Assembly: GCA_036365145.1 (NCBI GenBank)
Contig: JAEOAD010000025.1
Coordinates: 29,211,001-29,275,000 of the forward strand
Origin: Orientallactaga sibirica
Lineage: Eukaryota; Chordata; Mammalia; Rodentia; Dipodidae
Direction of reading: 5' to 3'
Length of the DNA stretch: 64,000 bases
The notes beneath the pieces are model-generated. The model was given only the letters and a program-made list of their open reading frames with translations. It was not told the DNA's origin and ran no database searches. Numbering within the stretch: the first letter of the stretch is position 1; each line of letters begins with the position of its first letter. Both the position numbers and the translations under genes were made by a program. Below, in pieces: positions 24,034-34,284 of the stretch.

Positions 24034-24050
24034 ATAGATAAAATATATTA
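23822..24050 (+). repeat. B2-type SINE with (AAAT)n tail
   Basis: Sense full-length copy with an expanded AAAT tail at about 23998-24040. Confidence 0.95.
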
Positions 24051-24059
24051 AAAACAACA

Positions 24060-24415
24060 GGTCCTGACAGCTGAGTTCTCACCACGATCATGGTGGTTTG
24101 GGTGCTCTGAATGCATGGTGCCCCACGGGAGGGATTTGGGAGGTGGAACCTTGCTGGAGGAAGTGTGTTTCTCAAGGCAAGCTTAGGGGGTTATGGCTCC
24201 CTCTCCTGCTATTTACCACCTGCTGTGGCAGAGGTGATCATGAACAGCCTCTGCTCATTCCATACTCCCTCCCCCCACCATCAAGAAGCTTCTCCTCAAG
24301 ACTGTAAGCCCAAAGTAAAAACACTGTCCTCCTGTCAGCTGTCTGTCTGTCTGTCTGTGTGCTCAGCAATGAAGGTTAGTCCAACTGTACCATGTTGGTT
24401 CATGACGCTCTGAAC
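24060..24415 (+). repeat. Rodent interspersed repeat (RMER/URR-like)
   Basis: GTGGTTTGGGTGCTCTGAAT, GGTGGAACCTTGCTGGAGGA, AGTGTGTTTCTCAAGGC and CTCAAGACTGTAAGCCCAAA match the layout of a common rodent repeat. I recall the pattern but not the exact family name. Confidence 0.5.
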
Positions 24416-24594
24416 CATGCCACCAGTCAGCAGTGAAAACTCGGCACAGGACTGTGGATAACCAAGCACGGGTCATCCAGCAATGAGGAGAGTTCAAGCC
24501 AATCTGGGATCCTCACGAATCAAATGCTTTAATAACACTCACTATATGTTTGGCACTATAAGTCTGCAAAATGCTCTTTTAAAAAAGTATTATC

Positions 24595-24775
24595 GAGCTG
24601 GGTGTGGTGGCGCATGCCTTTAATCCCAGCACTAGGGAGGCAGAGGTAGGAGAAATGCTGTGAGTTCGAGGCCACTCTGAGACTACATAGTTAATTCCAG
24701 GTCAGCCTGGGCCAGAGTGAAACCCTACCTCAAAAAAAAAAAAAAAAAAAATAAAATAAATAAATAAATAAATAG
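24595..24775 (+). repeat. B1 SINE
   Basis: Sense B1 with poly-A then an AAAT tail. Confidence 0.95.
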
Positions 24776-24784
24776 TATTATCCT

Positions 24785-25005
24785 GGGCTGGAGAGATGGC
24801 TTGGTGGTTAAGGCATTTGCCTGCAAAGCCAAAAGATCCTGGTTCGATTCTCCAGGACCCACGTAAGCCAGATGCACAAGGGGGCGCATGCGTCTGGAGT
24901 TCGTTAGCAGTGGCTGGAGGCCCTGATGTGACCATTCTCTTCCTCTCCCTGCCCCCTGCCTCTTCTCTCTCTCAAATGAATAAATAAAATATATTTTTTA
25001 AAATA
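24785..25005 (+). repeat. B2-type SINE
   Basis: Sense full-length copy, GGGCTGGAGAGATGGCTTGG to an AAATGAATAAATAAAA tail. Confidence 0.95.
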
Positions 25006-25084
25006 TCCTGATCTCACAACTACTTAGTGGCCAAGTTGGGACTCACACAATGACTGACTCACTTAAAGTCCTACTTTCTCTTTA

Positions 25085-25182
25085 TGTGTGTGTTTTTGTG
25101 TTTTCAAGACAAGGTCTCACTCTAGCCCAGGGTGGCCTCGAACTCAGGTGATCCTTGTACCTCTGCCTCCTGAGAGCTACTA
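25085..25182 (-). repeat. B1 fragment
   Basis: Antisense B1 with an internal deletion: AGGTCTCACTCTAGCCCAGG joins directly to GTGGCCTCGAACTCAGG. Confidence 0.8.
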
Positions 25183-25382
25183 AGCTACTAGGATGGCGTC
25201 TCCATCCCTGAAGTGTGGTGCCATGTGGGAACGAAGTACCACTGACACTCAGGAGCCATCAAATGCATACTGATCTCTTGAAAGCAAGGCCCAATTTCCC
25301 AAGATATTTCCTAGGATGAAGTACCCTTCCTCCTCTCTAAGGGATGCACTGAGGAACTCTAAAACTGGCAGAACTAGCAGAC

Positions 25383-25610
25383 TAAGGACTAAGGACATGG
25401 CTTAGTGAGTAAAGACACTTACTTGCAGAAGCCTGCTGGCCTGGGCTGGTCCAGCCTTAATTCCCCAGATGCACAAACAGTACATGTGTCATGTTCACTT
25501 ATAGCAGCAGAGGCCCTAGCATGCCCATTCACTCTCATTCTCTCTCTCAAATAAATAAGTTTCTTTTAAAAAAAAAAAAAAAGAAGAAGAAGAAGAAAAG
25601 AAAAGAAAAG
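25383..25610 (+). repeat. B2-type SINE, diverged, A/G-rich tail
   Basis: GGACATGGCTTAGTGAGTAA head. The tail is AAAAAGAAGAAGAAGAAAAG. Confidence 0.8.
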
Positions 25611-25612
25611 AG

Positions 25613-25832
25613 GGCTGGAGAAATGGCTTGGCAGTTAAGGCGCTTGCCTGTAAAGCCAAAGGACCCTGGCTCAATTTCCCAGGACCCACATCAGCCAGAT
25701 GTACATGGTGGTGCATGTGTCTGGAGTTCGTTTGCAGTGACTGGAGGCCCTGGCATGCCCATTCTCTATCTATCTGCCTCTTTCTCTCTCTGCCTGTCTG
25801 TTGCTCTCAAACACATAAATAAAAAAAATAGA
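25613..25832 (+). repeat. B2-type SINE
   Basis: Sense full-length copy next to the previous one. Confidence 0.95.
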
Positions 25833-25835
25833 GAA

Positions 25836-26972
25836 AGAATGTAAGCTCTACATTCGTGAACGTTATCACCAGAACACCAAGAAGTGAGCTGAGCATGGAG
25901 CCATTTGATAAATATTTGCAGTCCAATCAAATGACTGCCAAGTGCTACAGATCTTAGGTCACCATTTGGAAAGCTGCTAAATTGTTCCCTGTGTGATCTG
26001 AGGCCAGGCAACAATTGGTGACTACAGATCCCACCATGCCATTTTTGTAGTAGCTGTTCCCCCAGTACTGTCGAGAAAGGAGCAATAGCTGGGAATCAAG
26101 ATATTCACCACAACCTTTCAAAGACCCTTTCTTACACACGTGTTAGTTTGTTTGCCAATAAAGATTAAGGAGGGAAACTACTGAATTTAGGGCCCACACT
26201 GAGGTCAGGGTTAAAGGACAATAAAATGGCTTCAAACTGTAGCAAAGAAAAGTTTGGAAACGCAAAGGCTTTACAACTACTGGATTCATAAGGATCAATG
26301 AAAATGGTAGACCCACAATTGGTCTTAACTAGCTCAAAAGATATTCTAGGTGGAATCAAAAAGAACAAAGTCCATAAGGTCCTACCAGAATCTAGTTAGT
26401 TCCCCCTCAAATCCGGATGTTCTTGTAGACCTTAAAAAACCTTCCAAAACCAGTATTTCCAATTTACAACAGGCCACAATTCATCGCCTCATTCCCATAA
26501 CCCCATTCTTCTATTTTCCTCTCTCTTTTCACCAGGAGCTGTTCCCTTTCATTTTCACTGGTTTTCAGGGAGAAAGGATGATTCCTGGAAAACAAAGCTC
26601 AAGTTCACTGAAAGAATCTTGGGAGCTGGCTAGCCCAGTTAGCTCATTTTTCCAGTAAGAAAATGGAGATGCAGAGCAAGTAAGTATCTTTCCATGTAGG
26701 TGGGAGCAAAGATGGCCCAGCATCAATTAACATCTGCTAACTCAAGATGCCAACACTCTCCTAGCAAATTCCAAACTGCCTTATCTTTCATGTTTTTAGA
26801 GAACAGAATCAGCAACTTCATTCCTCCTGTTTTCCCTATGGGGTGAATGGGGCCATGGATGCCACTTGCAGGCTTATGTGTGGGTCTTTTTCAAACATGG
26901 AGATTAAGAAAGAACACAGAGTCCCCAGAAGAAAATTCTAAAGCCGCCTAACAAATCGTTTTAAGGCAAAAT
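25836..26972. other. Single-copy intronic stretch
   Basis: More than 1 kb without recognisable repeats. Short open frames (for example 26350-26658 plus) show no domain or splice pattern. Treated as ARHGEF11 intron 1. Confidence 0.5.
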
Positions 26973-26974
26973 AA

Positions 26975-27168
26975 ACTGGGCTGGAGAGAGAGCTTAGTGG
27001 TTAGTGTGCTTGCCTGCAGAACAAGGGACCCAGGTTCAATTCCCCAGTACCCACGTAAAGCCAGATGCACAAGGTGGCATATGTGTCTGGAATTCATTTA
27101 CAGTGGCTGGAGACCCTGGCATACCCATTCTCCCTATCTGCCTCTCTCTCTCTGTCTCTCTCCTTAAA
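26975..27168 (+). repeat. B2-type SINE
   Basis: Sense copy: GGGCTGGAGAGAGAGCTTAG to CTCTCTCCTTAAAT. Tail-to-tail with the next antisense copy. Confidence 0.9.
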
Positions 27169-27183
27169 TATTTTTTATTTGCA

Positions 27184-27218
<35 letters not shown>

Positions 27219-27375
27219 ATGGGTGAACCAAGGCCTCTAGCCACTGCAAACAAACTCCAGACGCATGCACCAGCCTTGCATCTGGCTTTACTTGGGTACT
27301 AGGGAGTCAAACTTAGGTTGTTAAGTTTTGTAAGCAAGTGCCTTAACTGCTGAGCCATCTCTCCCACCCTCTCTC
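27165..27375 (-). repeat. B2-type SINE
   Basis: Antisense copy. Together with the previous element it makes an inverted pair of about 400 bp. Confidence 0.9.
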
Positions 27376-27477
27376 TCTCTTAAATAAATAAAACATTTGA
27401 AAAAAACCAATAAAGTCAATTTTAACAGCAATGCCACTATAAAGATGTGAAGTAGATTTAGTTAATATAAATTAACC

Positions 27478-27625
27478 GAGCCAGGCGTGGTAGCACACGC
27501 CTACAATCCTGGCACTTAGAAAGCTGAGGCAGGAGAGCCACCTTTAGTTGGAGGCCAGCCTGGACTACAAAATGAGTTCCAGGTCCACCTTGGCTGAAAT
27601 GAGATCCTGCTTCAGAACACTGAAA
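27478..27625 (+). repeat. Old B1 SINE
   Basis: Sense diverged B1: GCCAGGCGTGGTAGCACACG to GAGATCCTGCTTCAGAACA. Confidence 0.85.
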
Positions 27626-27727
27626 AAAACAAAAAACTAGAATTAAATGAATTAAAATAACTCATGTTTTGTAGAATTTCAGTTAATGAAACTCTTTCAC
27701 ATATCAGGATCCTGAGTCATTTTTTAA

Positions 27728-27928
27728 AACACTTTATTTATTTATTTGAGAGATACACAGAGAGGAAGGAAGAGACATTGGGCACTCCAGGTCCTGTTGT
27801 CACTGCGTATGAACTCCAAATGAATGCGCCACTTTGTTCTGGTTTTATGTGGGTACTGGGGAATCGAACCTGGGCAGGCTGTGCAATTAAAGATGCTTAC
27901 CTTTAATTACTGAGCCCTCTCCTCAGCC
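27728..27928 (-). repeat. B2-type SINE
   Basis: Antisense diverged copy ending GAGCCCTCTCCTCAGCCC. Confidence 0.85.
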
Positions 27929-28059
27929 CAGAATCCTGAGTCTTTAAAGCACTAAGAAACACCATCCAAAGTCCAGTTTCCAAACTCTAGTCCATAAAGG
28001 ATATGAGCTTCTAGAACTTTTTAGGATTAACCTTTATACTTAATGAATCCTTTCCACAA

Positions 28060-28078
28060 AAACCCTAACCCTAACCCT
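28060..28078 (+). repeat. Short telomere-like repeat
   Basis: AACCCTAACCCTAACCCTAG: about three CCCTAA units directly before a B4-type SINE. Confidence 0.85.
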
Positions 28079-28081
28079 AGA

Positions 28082-28262
28082 CTAGCTAGCAAGCCCCAGG
28101 GATCCTCCTGCCTCCACCTCCCTCCCAAGCACAGATATTACAGATGTGCACTGCCATACCTGGCTTTGACATAGGTGCTAGGGTTCTGAATGTAGGCCCT
28201 CATACCTGTGCATAAAGCACTTTATCAACTGAGAACTGAGCCACTGAGCCATTTCCCCAGGT
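28082..28262 (-). repeat. B4-type SINE (B1 plus ID)
   Basis: Antisense: an old B1-like part (CCAAGCACAGATATTACAG) is followed by an ID/tRNA-like part (CTTTATCAACTGAGAACTGA…CATTTCCCCAGG). Similar composites lie at 33810-34016 and 51630-51836. Confidence 0.65.
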
Positions 28263-28600
28263 CCCAGCATTCAGCAAAAAAAAGTACTTCTTTGGTTCAG
28301 TCCCACATGGGGTAATGCTGTGAGGAAAAAAGCTGTTTCACAGGATACAAACTCCTTTCCCATCCAGCTAGTGCAGAAATATTTACCCTGGAGAACTAGG
28401 CATGATCTCTGCTTGCGACATCACATTTTTCAAAACTCTTGAAATACAGATGAAGGGGTAATGCCATGTCATGGACAAAAACTGAAAGGGATATGAACAG
28501 CTACACTCACCTTATCGTTCAAGAACTGATGAACACTAAAGACAAACGGGCTGCCAATATTCATGCTAACTATGGACCCAAGAGAAAATCAACAGAACAC
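28263..28600. other. Unassigned intronic sequence
   Basis: Single-copy-looking. No gene or repeat recognised. Confidence 0.45.
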
Positions 28601-28601
28601 A

Positions 28602-28730
28602 GTCAAGCAGCTGAGCCTTTAATGCCAGCACTTGGGAGAGTGAAGTCCAAGTGAGTTCGAGGCCAGCCTGGGGCTACAGAGTGAGTTCCACACAGCCTGG
28701 GCCAGAGTGAGACCCTGCCTTGAAGAAGAA
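28602..28730 (+). repeat. B1 SINE, head truncated
   Basis: CTTTAATGCCAGCACTTGGG to GGGCCAGAGTGAGACCCTG. The GGGCGTGGTGG head is missing. Confidence 0.85.
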
Positions 28731-28990
28731 GAAAGAGAAAAGACTGTCAAGCAGATAGTCCAGGCTTCTTCAAGTCCCACTCTGTCTCTAAAGCAAGCCT
28801 ATCTTCTAGAAAACACACATCACCTTTCTTGAAGAGTATGTCACGAATTCATTTTAATGGAAGAACTCGCACTTGCTGGAATGTTCGTTCATCCCACACA
28901 AGGCCCTAAACTGGGCAGGCAGGACACAAACCCGCTTTCCCACAGCTCACAAACTAGTGCTGCTTCATGGGATGTACGTGATATCTGGGA

Positions 28991-28993
<3 letters not shown>

Positions 28994-29029
<36 letters not shown>

Positions 29030-29163
29030 AGACAGAGTCCTAACATGTAACCCAGGTTGGCTTCAAATTCCCTGTGTAGCCCAGGCTGGTTTCAGTCTTG
29101 TGACCCACCTCGCTTCAGAGTGCCAAGTGCTGGAAGTCACAGGTGTGCGCCACCAAGCCTAGT
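28994..29163 (-). repeat. Old B1 SINE with long poly-T
   Basis: A 33-nt T run, then GAGACAGAGTCCTAACATG and CAGGTGTGCGCCACCAAGCC. Confidence 0.8.
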
Positions 29164-29451
29164 TCTTATTAGGCTGCATGCTTTCTGGGAGAAGGACTGA
29201 CAACCTTCTCACACACTTACAGCGTCTCCCACAAGGTCTACACAGCAAACTGATGAACTGAAAGGAGAGCAAAATCCCTGCCTGCATGAGCCACATTACC
29301 TTCCAACCAAGATTGTGAGGTATCGTTGAGGAAGTGGAGCCAGAAGGACCTTGCCAGCGACATAAACTGGGAAACCTACCTGGGCTACAGGAAAGAAGGG
29401 AGAGAAGGAATGGAGGGAGGGAGAGAGGGAGGAATGGCTGGAGTAAATTTC

Positions 29452-29628
29452 AAAGGCTGGAGAGATAACTCAGTGATTAAGGCACTTGCCTGCAAAGCCT
29501 AAGGACCAGGTCAGTTCCCTAGTACCCACATAAAGCCAGATGCACAAGGTGGTGCATGTGTCTGGAGTTTGTAGTGGCTAGAGACCGTGATGCACCCATT
29601 CTCTCTCTCAAATAAATAAATAATGGGG
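29452..29628 (+). repeat. B2-type SINE
   Basis: Sense copy with short internal losses near GTCAGTTCCCTAGTACCC. Confidence 0.9.
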
Positions 29629-29654
29629 TTTTTTTTTTTAGGTTAAAAAAAAAT

Positions 29655-29805
29655 TCAAGCTGGGCATGGTGGCTCACGCCTTTAATCCCAGCACTCTGGA
29701 GGCAGAGGTGGGAGGATCACCCTGAGTTCAAGGCCACCCTGAGAATACAGAGTGAATTCTAGGTCAGTCTGGGCTAGAGTGAGACCCTACCTCTAAAAAA
29801 AAAGT
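29655..29805 (+). repeat. B1 SINE
   Basis: Sense B1 with AAGCTGGGCATGGTGGCTCA head. Confidence 0.95.
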
Positions 29806-30208
29806 GTTTTTAATAAAAAGGTCCAACAGAATGAGCCCAGAGCTAAGGGTACAAGACCCAGTGCAGCCACTGGAGAGCTAGAAAGGGACACAAGTCCCAG
29901 GGCTGAAGCTCTTAATGGGGAAGGGAATCAGACCATGTGGAGGCGAAGACACCCTCACCCTGCAAAACTGTACTCTCTCCCCTGGGAGAGCATGGCGCTT
30001 TAACTGCAGAGATTATACACAGGTACAAAGTGCGGGGAATGCCCTACCTGCCGAAGAACACCGGACTCAACCACCTGCCAGAGAGAGAAACAACGTCTCT
30101 CTCACTCGTTCTAGCCGGCAAGCTACCCTCATCATACGGGAATGGCAATGAAAAGCTGCTGACATTCAGAAAGGGACTTGGGCTTGAGTCTGGACCCTGA
30201 CACTACTA

Positions 30209-30275
30209 CTAGGGGGTCTCAATCTACGTTATAAGCTTGGAAAGGAGGAAATTCTAATGTAGCCTTGAACATTTT
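30209..30275 (+). repeat. 67-bp direct repeat, copy 1
   Basis: Begins CTAGGGGGTCTCAATCTACG and ends GCCTTGAACATTTT. The second copy is 1040 bp away with two mismatches. Confidence 0.95.
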
Positions 30276-31248
30276 CTGCCTTGCAGAAACTTTGTGAGGC
30301 TCAAATAAACATTGTATGAAAGCACTAGAGTGGTAACATATGATACAGACCCTGAGACCTGTGTCTGTGGGCATCTCCTGCCAACCTCAACAAGCCCTCC
30401 CTCACTGCCTCCTCCTTGCACCCCTCGACACCTGGCTGCCACCTCTCACACCCATGAACCAGGTCACCCAAATCTTATGTCAGGTACACGAATTCCCAAA
30501 CTCTCAAAGGATGGAGAGAGGAGGGCAGCTACGGGTAAAGATTTGCCTCCTTGCTCTGACACGCCTCCCTCCCTCTTGCCCAGGGACAAACTACAGAAAG
30601 CCACAATGGAACCAGGAAGAGATTCCCAACTAGCCACATTCCTCTGTGGCTGTCTACCTCTCCTCTATTGCCAAGTCAATTCCCCGTATGAGGAACTGCT
30701 GATCAGCTCTAAATGGGACTCCGAGACAACAGGGAGATTAGTGTTCGGAAGGGAGATGACATACACTTTGGTCACATTCCACAGTGAAAAGGAAATCGGT
30801 ATTAGTATGGATAACCAACGGTTAAATGACAGAGAGAGCAATTTCCCCTTGCAAATAGGCGTCCCTACTTGTCAATAATGTTCTTTTCCAGGCCTAGTCC
30901 TTTCACTGGATTGTTCAGTCTTCCACAGCACCCACACAACACAATCCCCTCAACATTCTCAAGGAGAAAAGGATTGAGGAGAGGAAGAAAGGACAGGCCA
31001 GGCACCTTACAGGGCGGCAGCAATCCTTTAGAGAACAGGAATGCACCAGTGATGGGGAGGTGGGTAAGCTCGAGGAGGAAGGGGCGTCATGTGCTCCCAG
31101 CTGACTGCAAGGCCAGTGCCTCTGCCCATCAGGCCCAGGAGCCAAAACAGCTCCTTCCGGCTCGGGACAGAGGAAGGCCCATTTTGCAGAGTCAAGCTTA
31201 TTAAGAACAGCTTGGAAAATTAGACCTAGAGAATAGGTCTCTCTTCTG

Positions 31249-31315
31249 CTAGGGGGTCTCAATCTACGCTATAAGCTTGGAGAGGAGGAAATTCTAATGT
31301 AGCCTTGAACATTTT
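31249..31315 (+). repeat. 67-bp direct repeat, copy 2
   Basis: Same 67 bp as 30209-30275 except ACGTTAT/ACGCTAT and TGGAAAGG/TGGAGAGG. It matches no SINE or LINE that I recognise. Confidence 0.95.
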
Positions 31316-31799
31316 GGAGTTCTACCCGCCCATGGTAAATGAATGCCAAGAGTTCCTGTCCCATCCTTTAGGCCATTAATACCTTCCTCATTCTAGAAAT
31401 GGAATCCACCCTATCACCACTCCATAACAACCAGCCTGGTGAAGGCCCCTACCAGGCCCCCCACCCCAATTACCTAGAGCTAGTCTCCCCATGTACTCTC
31501 GGGCTTTCGCATTAGCAGGCTTAATCTTGGCTTCCCTCTTCAAGTTGGGGACTCAAATTCAGCCTCTTGCCTTTAGGAGAAAGCGAAAAGCCACTTAAAG
31601 CATTTCCCCCACCCCCAGCTTCACTGCAGGTAAAGACACTGCGTGGGGAACGATGTGAATACGGACACAGAAGGGACGCAAACATACATGGCGACAGTAC
31701 CCAGAGAACAAGGCTCTCCCACCCCAGCTATCCCCAAGCCCAACGCGCTCTTCGCCAGCCTTTGGTAAGTGTTGAAAATCAAGTTATTAGCAGACCTAC

Positions 31800-31831
31800 C
31801 TGTCTATACTCTGGGGTAACCTTACACTCAT
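31800..31831 (-). CDS. ARHGEF11: ARHGEF11 (PDZ-RhoGEF) first coding exon
   Basis: On the minus strand the sequence reads ATG then ten more codons giving MSVRLPQSIDR, with the last codon split as AG before a GTAGGT splice donor (31799-31794). This is the conserved N-terminus of ARHGEF11, also called PDZ-RhoGEF. That large RhoA guanine-nucleotide exchange factor has a PDZ domain, an RGS-like domain that binds Galpha12/13, and a DH-PH catalytic pair; it links G-protein and plexin-B signalling to RhoA. Only the first 10 and two-thirds codons are here; the PDZ domain is encoded by later exons outside the window. The start context is AACC-ATG-A (A at -3), a favourable Kozak match. A GC-rich promoter lies upstream, and the ETV3L remnant lies further upstream on the same strand, matching human gene order. 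I did not find exon 2 between 31799 and position 1. The call rests on an exact short peptide, correct splice phase, promoter and synteny. Confidence 0.9.
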
Positions 31832-32700
31832 GGTTTCTCGTTGTCTCCACGGTTCCAAAATCCTGTAGCTTCGATCTGAGTCTCAACTGTACCGAATCCT
31901 TCGCGATTTTTAAGAACGGTGAGGGAAGGGCCTCCCAACTTGAAGACGGAATCCTTTTTCTTCCAGCTCTCAGGACCCTGGTAACTGCAGCTCTATTCGA
32001 CTTCTGCCAGTTAACATGGTCTCCCTTCTCGGTTCCTTTCACCCTCCCCTCTTTAAAAAAAAAAAAAAAAACCGAAAGGAAAAGAGGAAAAACTGTGACC
32101 TTCTTAGAAACCAAAACCCCAACCACAAATCTTTTCAAGGTTAGCACTATGGGCTAAAAAATGAATCACAGAACGAATGTCCTTTCAAAATATCAGTCTT
32201 AGCTGCAAACACAGATAAAAACCATCCTTTTAATCCAGTTTCGCCAGCTGTCCTTCTATTGGCAAGGGGGCCTTAAGCTCCAAAGGTTGAAAAATAATTC
32301 TCTGGTTTCCAATGCTTAAAATGACAACAGCAGATTTATTCAAGGGAAGGAGGGGAGAGGATGAATAAATCTGAAATGGCACTTGGAAAGAAATCTTGCA
32401 GCTGATTTGCACAGTAAAAATAAATAAAACTATACAATAGTATGTACACAACACTCCCAATTCCAGTGCAACCCTGGGAAACAAAATCTGTGGATTCCTT
32501 TAAAAATAATTAAACAGCTTTTTCATTAAAGGGTTTGAATCCTGAAAGGAGCCAATCGAGCACGTACGCAGACATCACAGAACACCTGAAGTGCACTGCT
32601 TTTCACCGTGAAAACCGGAGCATTCATGAAAGCCCCAGGGACTCGGAAAACGTCTTCTCGCCCTTTAAGTTCGGCTGCACCACTTCCAGCCTCCATGAGA
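31832..32700 (-). other. ARHGEF11: Probable ARHGEF11 5' leader
   Basis: The interval between the exon 1 start codon and the CpG island, largely free of SINEs. It is A/T-rich at 32160-32560 and holds a 17-nt A run (T run on the coding strand) near 32055. If transcription starts in the CpG island, this is a long 5' untranslated region or leader plus a small intron. The exact start site cannot be read from sequence. Confidence 0.55.
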
Positions 32701-33560
32701 CGCACAGTCCTCCCTCTCGCTGCCGCCTTCTCTCCACACTCAGCGCTCCGACCGCCGCGGGCTGGCAGCAGGCAGCTCGGGAAGGTCTTCCTCCACGGCG
32801 GCTCCGGCCCGCGGCCTCTCGTCGTCCCCGCCCCGCACGTCGTCCGGGTTTCCTGCGGCCACCGGCTCGCCTGGCCCGCCCGCCCGCCCGTCCGCCGGCC
32901 GGCCGCGGAGGCCGCCCGGGATTCGGCTCAGGCGCAGGCTGGAGGCGGGCGGCGTCCGGCTCCCGGCGTCGCGGCCGCGCTCGCGTCTTCCGGCCCCTTC
33001 CCCCTCCGCTCGCCGGTCGCTGGGGCGCAGGCCCAGCCCGCCGCCTGCTCCCGCTCCGCACCTCCCCCTGCGCCGCGAGACCCCCGCGTCCCCGGCTGGA
33101 GGGGGCGGAGCCACACCCGCCCCGCGACAGGCCCGCCCCTCACGCAGCAGCCCGCAGGCTCCGCCCCCAGAAGGCTCCTCCCCCAGGGGCCTTGGCTCCG
33201 CCCCCTCCAGCTCTTCCTCTCAGGGCGCAGGCTCCGCCCCCTCACTGACGCAGACCTCAAGCACCGCCCCCAAACACCTCCCCCCACGTCGTAGGCCCCG
33301 CCCCAGCTGGCTCGTCCCCTTCACGCCGCAGGCTCCGCCCCAGGAGGCCCCGCCCCTCGCTCCGTAGGCTCCGCCCCCGGCCATCCCTTTCCCGGCTGTC
33401 CGCGCCTCTCTGCTGGGCTCAGGCCGCCGTATCCTCGTCGCGGCCTCCGCGCCCCTTGGTTTGTGGGCCTGGCGGCGGGCGCGGCCTAGCTGGTCCCGGC
33501 GCGGCGCGGCGCGGCGCGATCCCGCCGGCCGGACCTGGCGTGCCGCCCCCTGGGCTCTTC
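32700..33560 (-). promoter_or_regulatory. ARHGEF11: CpG-island promoter of ARHGEF11
   Basis: A sharp rise to very high GC with many CpG dinucleotides, bounded by AT-rich DNA on the left (about 32560) and a B4 SINE on the right. It includes many CCGCCC/GGGCGG GC boxes (Sp1-type) and a GGCGC pentamer run at 33498-33518. No clear TATA box near the gene side, typical of CpG-island promoters. It could also fire in the other direction; no partner gene is visible on the plus strand. Long open frames here on both strands (up to 237 codons) reflect GC-rich, stop-poor sequence. Confidence 0.85.
33154..33378 (+). repeat. GC-box array (GCAGGCTCCGCCCC)
   Basis: Spaced copies of GCAGGCTCCGCCCC or close variants at 33154, 33194 (GGCTCCGCCCCC), 33227, 33291 (GTAGGCCCCGCCCC), 33328, 33346 (GGCCCCGCCCC) and 33364. 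Spacing is about 16-64 bp and the text between copies is also similar (CACGCCGCAGG, CTCCGTAGG). It looks like a degenerate minisatellite made of Sp1/KLF-type sites inside the promoter. Confidence 0.85.
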
Positions 33561-33809
33561 TCCGGCTCTGACCCGACCTTTGTTTCCCGCGGCTCGGTGG
33601 TTCTAATACTCAAGACCGCGTGGCGATCGGTGCCCTTACAGGCTGCTGGGAGCTCTGTACAGCTTCCTCGAGGGGCTCCGACCGACGTCGGTCTCCCACC
33701 GGCGTGTAGGGAAGACCCCGGGAGCGGTTGGCACAGCACCCGCCGTTTAATCGAGTGGACAGATCCTGCAGAACAATGCCGCTTGCACTGTTTATTTCTT
33801 TAATTAATT
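33561..33809. other. CpG-island shore, unassigned
   Basis: GC content falls towards the SINE at 33810. No exon is recognised on either strand. Confidence 0.5.
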
Positions 33810-34016
33810 AATTCAGGCTGGGACTCCTTTATCCCAGGCCGACTTCAACACACGGTTGTAGCGAAGGAGGACCTTGAACTGATCCTCCTGCCTCCCTCTC
33901 CCTAGTACTGGGATTGCAGGCATGTGCCACCTTACCTGGTTAATGCGGTGCTGGGGATTCAACTCAAGGCTTGATGCGTGTTAGGCAAGCAGTCTGTGAA
34001 TGAGCTACGTCTAGCC
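33810..34016 (-). repeat. B4-type SINE (B1 plus ID)
   Basis: Antisense B1-like part (ACTGGGATTGCAGGCATGTG) followed by an ID-like part (GGTGCTGGGGATTCAACTCA…GAGCTACGTCTAGCCC). Confidence 0.8.
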
Positions 34017-34071
34017 CTAAAATCACCGGTGGGTTTGTGTGTGTGTGTGTTTCTTTCCTTTTCAAACAATT

Positions 34072-34275
34072 CTTGGGCTGGAGAGTTGGCACAGCGGTTA
34101 AGGTGCTTGCCTGCAAAACTCTAATGACCTGGGTTCGATTCCCCAGAACCCGCGTAAAACCAGACTCACAAAGTGGCACATGCATCTGGAGTTCGTCTTC
34201 AGTGGCTAGAGACCCTGTGGTGCCCATTCTCTCTCCTCCCCCCTTCTAGACTCTGTCTGTCTCTGCAAATAAAAT
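34072..34275 (+). repeat. B2-type SINE
   Basis: Sense copy, GGGCTGGAGAGTTGGCACAG head, after a short GT run (34036-34050). Confidence 0.9.
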
Positions 34276-34284
34276 GAAAGTAAA

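Larger units (their letters stand above)
29810..31799 (-). other. ARHGEF11: ARHGEF11 intron 1, 5' end (single copy)
   Basis: Repeat-poor DNA directly downstream (minus strand) of the exon 1 splice donor. It holds a 67-bp direct repeat (30209-30275 and 31249-31315). Open frames up to 188 codons on the plus strand show no domain. Low repeat density close to a promoter suggests regulatory content, which is inference. Confidence 0.6.

Noticed and set aside
24060..24415. Protein-coding frames of 69-100 codons
   Set aside because: They lie in a sequence that resembles a dispersed rodent repeat.
30312..30878. 188-codon plus-strand open frame
   Set aside because: No domain, no conserved motif, overlapping alternative frames. 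It lies inside inferred ARHGEF11 intron 1.
1..31799. Search for ARHGEF11 exon 2 and the PDZ-coding exons
   Set aside because: No minus-strand stretch resembling the PDZ region was found, so the intron is taken to run to the window edge.
31567..32157. 196-codon plus-strand open frame
   Set aside because: It lies opposite the ARHGEF11 start exon and leader, has no known domain and runs through an A tract.
32535..33294. Proline/arginine-rich open frames of 188-237 codons in the CpG island
   Set aside because: Stop-poor GC-rich DNA is open in many frames. The composition is low-complexity, and this is the ARHGEF11 promoter.
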